The position numbers and the translations under genes were made by a program. A stretch of DNA of 64,000 bases from Urechis unicinctus (lineage: Eukaryota; Annelida; Polychaeta; Xenopneusta; Urechidae). Shown one piece after another: positions 58,650-64,000 of the stretch. The stretch is taken from the NCBI GenBank assembly GCA_034190875.2, contig CM067346.1:48196684-48260683 (forward strand), written 5' to 3'. Under the pieces are notes generated by a model, which was not told where the DNA came from, did not search any database, and worked only from the letters and a program-made list of their open reading frames with translations. How positions within the stretch are numbered: position 1 is the first letter of the stretch; the number at the start of each line of letters is the position of its first letter.

Positions 58650-60460
58650 GAGCTGGTGGATGATGGGGTTCCGGTATTAACGGTTGCCGTAAGTGTATCC
58701 GTCTGTCAAGGCAGCACGTTCCCTGGCTAATGTCTGCTTCCATGTTGTGAGTGTCAATAAGAGCGGGTGCCGCCATGACATAAATATTCGCAATAATGGA
58801 CCCTTGTGTGACACAGAGCGATATCAAATGGACAGACCTATATTGCCATTATTAAGGGATGTAATCGAAACATAATTGGCCACCACTTGTCAGGCAAGAT
58901 GCGCCATAGTCTACAAAACAGATCAGCCTCTAACTCAAAGGGATTAATAAAAGGAATGATCATAATCATATTGGGGTCTTCCACTATTGAGAAGTGTTCC
59001 AGTTATTATACCGTACAGCAGAGATTCTAATTTAATCAACTGCACGATCTCAGTTGGCATGAAAAGTCAAGTGCCATATAACTCACCATCGGGATGTCTT
59101 CTGAGGCTAGCAAATTTGCATTAGAGGTCATTGTGGTCGAAAGTCCCAAGTCATTATCGCCACAGTCGATAAGTAACGGTACAACTTAATTATTCAAAAA
59201 CGATTTGTGCTCATGATGATGACAGATTGATATTTTACTATCTCATTTTCACAAATTCGAAGAACAATATACAAAGAAGAAAATGCCAGTCCTCCGGGTT
59301 CCCAAGCTGCCTTGTCTTAGTCAATGCGAGACAGATATCAAGGGGTTAACGCTTGGCAAGTGGGTTCTAAACGTCCCTCAGATGAAGATACGAACGCCCG
59401 GAGCAGGCTTATCACTTAAACTATCAATATTTGTTTTGTCAAAGATAACAACAAGTGATATCAAATATGTGAATCCGTTACAGGCAGAATCAATAATGTG
59501 TGTGGGCTCCTCACAAGCTGAAATGATCACTCTATTGAACGGTAAACTAGCCTGACAGTCTTCATAGTTGTTCAAGTTGATGGAAATGTGTAAAGTATAC
59601 ACTGCTCAATGAGATATGTTAGTTGAAATATTTCTTCACCCGTATAAGATCATCTCACAGGATTGTCATCTTGAAACGCTGCATTCAACCAATAATTGTA
59701 TATAAACTTCATACCTTCCCATTTTGCAATACTGCTGACTCCTTTCATTGCTTAACGCACATGGCTACCTTATATTATATCACAGGAATGGTATCGTCCA
59801 TGAAGTATCTCTTTTTGATGAAATAACAGATGCTATGATGTTGTGGAAGTGCTATCGAAAAACTCTCCACAAGTGGAAGGCATCGCATTAAAAAACATCT
59901 GAACCTTCTTTAAGCTGCTGTTTACGTGCGTCTGATTGCATGGGCGTGCCAGATAAAGAGGGGAAACTCACATCCAGCGCCGTTAATGTAACATCCCACC
60001 GGGGATGTTTAAGTGGTAGGCTGGGTCTACTTCATCAGATTAGCGTCAATATTTGGAGTGTTAGGCTATTTTGGATAAGCTGCCATGACTAACCACTCAA
60101 CGTGAATATTAGTATTAGTCCACCAATATTATGGCCACGCTGGAGATGATACCATTAGTAGCAGACTTTGGTGTTAGACGGATGGTGCAATCTATTGGAA
60201 AATTGGTGTGCTTGCATTATGGGTTTGAAAGAATGTCGCGTCAGATGCAGTTAGGTGCTCCTATCTATGTGAGAAATACCAAGTGGCATAACATTCCGAT
60301 CCAATTGCGCGTGTAGTTCTGTGGGGACAGACGACATTCGTAGCAGGATATCGGACATGGAACCCGACAGGAAAGTGAATCTGTAAATGCAATATGGGCA
60401 GTATGAATCTGCTTATTGGGTACATACCGACGTAACTGCTACTCGGTAATGCACGGCGCC
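58650..60460 (+). repeat. unidentified repeat, copy with blocks A-D-C
   Basis: Block A (58650-58960) has GTGTATCCGTCTGTCAAGG and GTGAGTGTCAATAAGAGCGG. Block D (59900-60030) has CTTTAAGCTGCTG and GGGGAAACTCACATCC. Block C (60170-60460) has GATCCAATTGCGCGTGTAG and AATATGGGCAGTATGAATCTG. Same order and strand as the 45.7-kb copy. Confidence 0.6.
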
Positions 60461-61129
60461 GTCTTTAATTGCCTGAAGGAGGGGTAGAGGGAGATGCAGT
60501 ATCAAGACACAACTTACGTTATGCTTAAGATTAGATCTTTGAATGTTTAAAAGCCTCGTCAAGTATACATGAATCTTAATCACAAATCAATAAAGGAATG
60601 AAACTTAATGAGGCCTAAAATAAGGCCTTACCGAACTGGTTATTATTAGGCACAACATAGTAGAGCATCGTCATTCCCAATATATACAAAGAGAAATCGA
60701 TCGATTATGCATATCATATGGAAGATATTGAACAATCTAGATTATAAGATGCACAGTTGACGAATGTGAGAATGAACATATAATCGTGAACAAAAGGGCT
60801 TTGAAATGGGACACAGGAATGAATGCATGCATACTCTTTCCCCTCGCAAACAACAGCTGCTGATCACTGCTGTGGGGGTTTGGGAAGCAAAAACTACACC
60901 TATTATTACACGCTCACAGACGATATGTGTTACTACGTTATGACAATGAGGCTTCATTTAACGGCAACTCAGAACCAGATACGTCACCTAGACAACTATT
61001 TCCTGCGCAACACCCATCTCTAATATCTCATGCTATCCAAGCGTTTGCATTGACTACGGATACTAATTAACTCACACAGTGGACACGAACGTCTAAATAT
61101 ACAGCGACTATAGCTTAATATAACCCTGA

Positions 61130-62430
61130 AGCTGGTGGATGATGAGATACCGGTAGTGATGGTGGCGTAAGTGTACCCCGCTGTAACGCAAACAGCCTTA
61201 CAAGCACGTTCGTTAGCTGATGTTTACCTCCATGTTGTGAGTGTCAATAAGAGCGGATGCCGCCATGACAGATGATGGGTGCGCTGAGAAGCCATGTACT
61301 ACATCAATATTCGCAGTGAACAAGTGACCCTCTCAAGTGACACATAGCGACATCCAAGGAACTCATCAGACCTATTGTCGTTATCAAAGGGATCTGATCA
61401 ACTCATAATTGACTACAACAGGGTATTTAAACCAAGAAGCTTTTTGCAAGGGTAGAGTAATCAAAATACATTATGAATCATTGGAATAATGAAACGTAAA
61501 ATAAGAATAGTCGATTGACGAGCCGAGTACAACAAATCGCGACGATGAACTCAAACTACTCGTTATCAATGTAAAAGCCGTGCCAATCAGACATGATTGA
61601 CTCTTCCGATATTATGGAGTGTAACAGTTACTTTTCAACACAGTAGCATTGGTGAGTTTATCAAGTTAGGTAAGTATAGGGTTTTAACGGCACGTGTTAT
61701 ATGGTGCCTACAGAGGTGAAGGGATTATATTGACCTGATAAACCAGCTGTCTTCTAGGGACAAAAGAGAGAATTACACGTGGATGGAGATGAAAAAGATA
61801 ACAATTATCCTAGCGCAAGTCGCGAGAAGCCGATCGACTAGACCAATTCCAGCCTCTCGTCTAGGTGAAATACGGGCCATAGCGGCGTTTTTGAACAAAA
61901 GACATAAACAAAATATATATATGCCCCTTCCTCCACACAACTAACCCGTATTTAAACTGAACAAGCTACCCCAAAAGGGCCGCATACATTCCTATTTACT
62001 TTGAACGCATTTGATTCACTCTAAATAAGAGGGAAACTCACATCCCCGGCTGTCGATGTAACATTCTGTAAGGAAGGCTGGAGTAGTCGGTTAGACGGAT
62101 AGCCAGAACACGGTAGTCGATCTGGCTATCTTTGTGCTAAATTACAACAACACAGATTTTCCACTTTCGCGATTTGCTAGCTTTCACTTTTTGATCGATA
62201 ACATTTTCTTCATTATTTGTGAATTCATTTAGTTTCAAAGATGATCTAGTTCACGGTATCGGAGAGTTTACTACCATTTATAGAGCAATAATTGTTGAAT
62301 TTATTCGTCACTAGTCGAGGCTAAACCACTCAATTGAACTACACCTTTGATGCTTTCATATTTTGATACACAATACCTTATATCATACACAGTGGATTGT
62401 GTGGTGGATGAATACATTTAACAAACCGCT
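61130..62430 (+). repeat. unidentified repeat, copy with blocks A-D-B, interrupted by a SINE-like element
   Basis: Block A (61130-61470) has GCTGGTGGATGATGAGATAC and GTGAGTGTCAATAAGAGCGG. Block D is at 61960-62125 and block B at 62155-62430. The SINE-like copy at 61660-61900 lies between A and D. Confidence 0.6.
61660..61900 (+). mobile_element. SINE-like element, copy 2 (5' part)
   Basis: Matches 50425-50620 over TAGGGTTTTAACGGC, TTGACCTGATAAACC-like, CCAGCCTCTCGTCTAGGTGA and ATACGGGCCATAG. It lacks the TTAGTCGCC tail and is therefore truncated. Confidence 0.5.
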
Positions 62431-62589
62431 GAACATGTGGCTTCATACAACGGCAAGCATCAACCCGACATTTCACTCGCACAACAATTTCCATAGCATC
62501 GCCAATTTCTCGGTCGTGCTTTCAAAGTATTCATATTGATTACGGCAGCGAGCACGTAAGTCCGCAATTGCCACGACTATAGCTATATA

Positions 62590-63180
62590 TAGCCCCGGAA
62601 GTTGGTGAATGATGGCATGCCGGTCGTGATGGTTGCGTAAGTGAATCCGTCTGTCATGACAAACAGCCTTTCCAGCACGTTCCCTGACCAATGCAACTTT
62701 CCACGGGGAGTGCATCAACAGCATCTACCGAACAGATTCCCTGCCAAAAATTCAGCCAGGCGAATCAAATGGCAATAAACCAAGCAATGACGTACGGTCA
62801 GAGACATGCACATTGGCAGTTGATCTGTTCTTCAGTATACGATCGACAGATTTCACCCATAATGGGGCCTGAATATTACCCCATTTTATGTCAAATTGTA
62901 TGGTCATTACTCATTGCCAGTTATACAGATATGTTCAATTACCACATGTCCACGCTGGCCCACGAATCTATCCGAGCAATATCCAATTACATAACCATCC
63001 GGACAGAACGTGTGGGTGGTTCGATGGGAAAGAGTGTAATTGCGGAATTCCTAACAAGAGATAAGGCATGGAACGGGACAAGGGAACGAAATTGAAAATG
63101 AAATATGGGCTATAAAAAACTGCTTGTATTAGCTTATTCGGTCTATACTTACGTAACAGCGTGTCGCTAACGCACGATCG
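62590..63180 (+). repeat. unidentified repeat, copy with blocks A-E-C
   Basis: Block A is short (62590-62715: CCGGTCGTGATGGTTGCG, GTGAATCCGTCTGTCATG). Block E (62725-62940) has GCATCTACCGAACAGATTCC and TCATTGCCAGTTATACAGA. Block C (62940-63180) has GCAATATCCAATTACATAAC and AGAGATAAGGCATGGAACGG. The 134-codon frame at 62691-63095 spans E and C. It is not preserved in other copies, so it is probably chance. Confidence 0.6.
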
Positions 63181-63554
63181 TTACTTAGGTGGTGAGTATA
63201 GCACAGCTGGTGGTTTATTAAGACTTCAAATTTAAACATGTCAAAGGTACGATGCTTGAAAGCTTGCAAATTATCACTTAATACCATAAGCAATATTGAG
63301 GGAACCAGAAGCCGAAGCTAAATAGCAGATATATTCCATATATTATGTTTTCAAAGTGTGGTGTCAACCCTTCTAGTCAATTGACTCAGCTATATATATA
63401 CTTCACATGAACAGCATGAAACCCATTTCTTATGTAGGAACATTATGCAACGCCTCGATTCAAGATCAGTCAAAATCAACTATAGACAGCCTGGGTCTCT
63501 ATTTCCAAAAGGGAGGGAGCCAGCAAGTGATGTAATCATTTCCACAGCATAACG

Positions 63555-63680
63555 CTCTGTGGGAACAAGTGATATAGAACGGAACGCGGCTAGAAAATGA
63601 TTTCTTAAATAAAATATGGGCAAAGTAACTGCTTGCATTTGCTTACATTTGCTTATCTTGTCTATACCAGAGTAAATGCC
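63555..63680 (+). repeat. unidentified repeat, decayed block C
   Basis: Has AAATATGGGCAAAGTAACTG and GTCTATACCAGAGTAA, recognisable only by comparison with the better copies. Confidence 0.4.
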
Positions 63681-64000
63681 ACCCTGACACTGGCACGAAT
63701 GTTGTTCCCGCAATGCCACGCAATGCCACGCAATGTGTCGTGCCAATGAGTAAAGTAATGAGTAAAGTCTTCGTGAACGAGCGTGAGGAGTGTGTGAAGG
63801 GTGCGGGGGTGCGTGCCATGTCGTAGAGAGAATTTTGAAATTCACGAAGACTTTATATTCTTGAAAGCCTGCACTGAATATTTAAACCAATTAAAAGCAT
63901 AATAAGTCAAAGCCAATGGCAACTTTCTACTTTAGAACAAATGCCAAGCCAGTGGATAATATGTAGACTCCTACATATTTTACTCGCTATGCGTTTTAAT

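Overview
The window is animal (metazoan) nuclear DNA. It is AT-rich, has long dinucleotide and tetranucleotide microsatellites, many minisatellites and degraded transposons, and contains a spliced gene. The only gene I can support firmly is a Dispatched (DISP) homologue on the minus strand. That makes the source a bilaterian invertebrate; two SINE-like repeats with the core TTAGTCGCCTCTAACGACA look like repeats common in molluscs and their relatives, so a lophotrochozoan is my guess, not a proof. There are no bacterial operons, tRNA, rRNA or CRISPR arrays.

Layout. 1-12.5 kb: intergenic, with a 111-bp element with perfect 19-bp inverted ends (1084-1194) and a 195-bp GT tract. 12.5-23.1 kb: two tandem copies of a ~5.3-kb segment, each ending in an AT tract. 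23.1-28.6 kb: the DISP gene, read right to left: a TM1 exon (28600-28477), a second exon (28155-27903) and a very large last exon (27112-24127), followed by a 3'UTR. The last exon carries a one-base frameshift at a G run, best explained as a missing base in the assembly or a disrupted allele. The first coding exon lies further right and is not identified with confidence. 28.6-43.6 kb: the upstream region or large first intron, unusually dense in unrelated minisatellites, with a 37-bp-arm hairpin, a miniature Harbinger-like transposon (37383-37812) and a candidate promoter with CCAAT and GC boxes at 43.5-43.6 kb. 44-64 kb: no recognisable gene; mainly degraded repeats, including a family of unidentified blocks that recur in the same order and orientation, two SINE-like copies and a LINE reverse-transcriptase remnant.

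DISP is the 12-pass, RND-type transporter that releases cholesterol-modified Hedgehog from producing cells. The window holds no second gene that can be linked to it. The most unusual structure is at its TM1 exon: the intron-exon boundary itself, splice acceptor included, has been amplified into an ~11-copy minisatellite.
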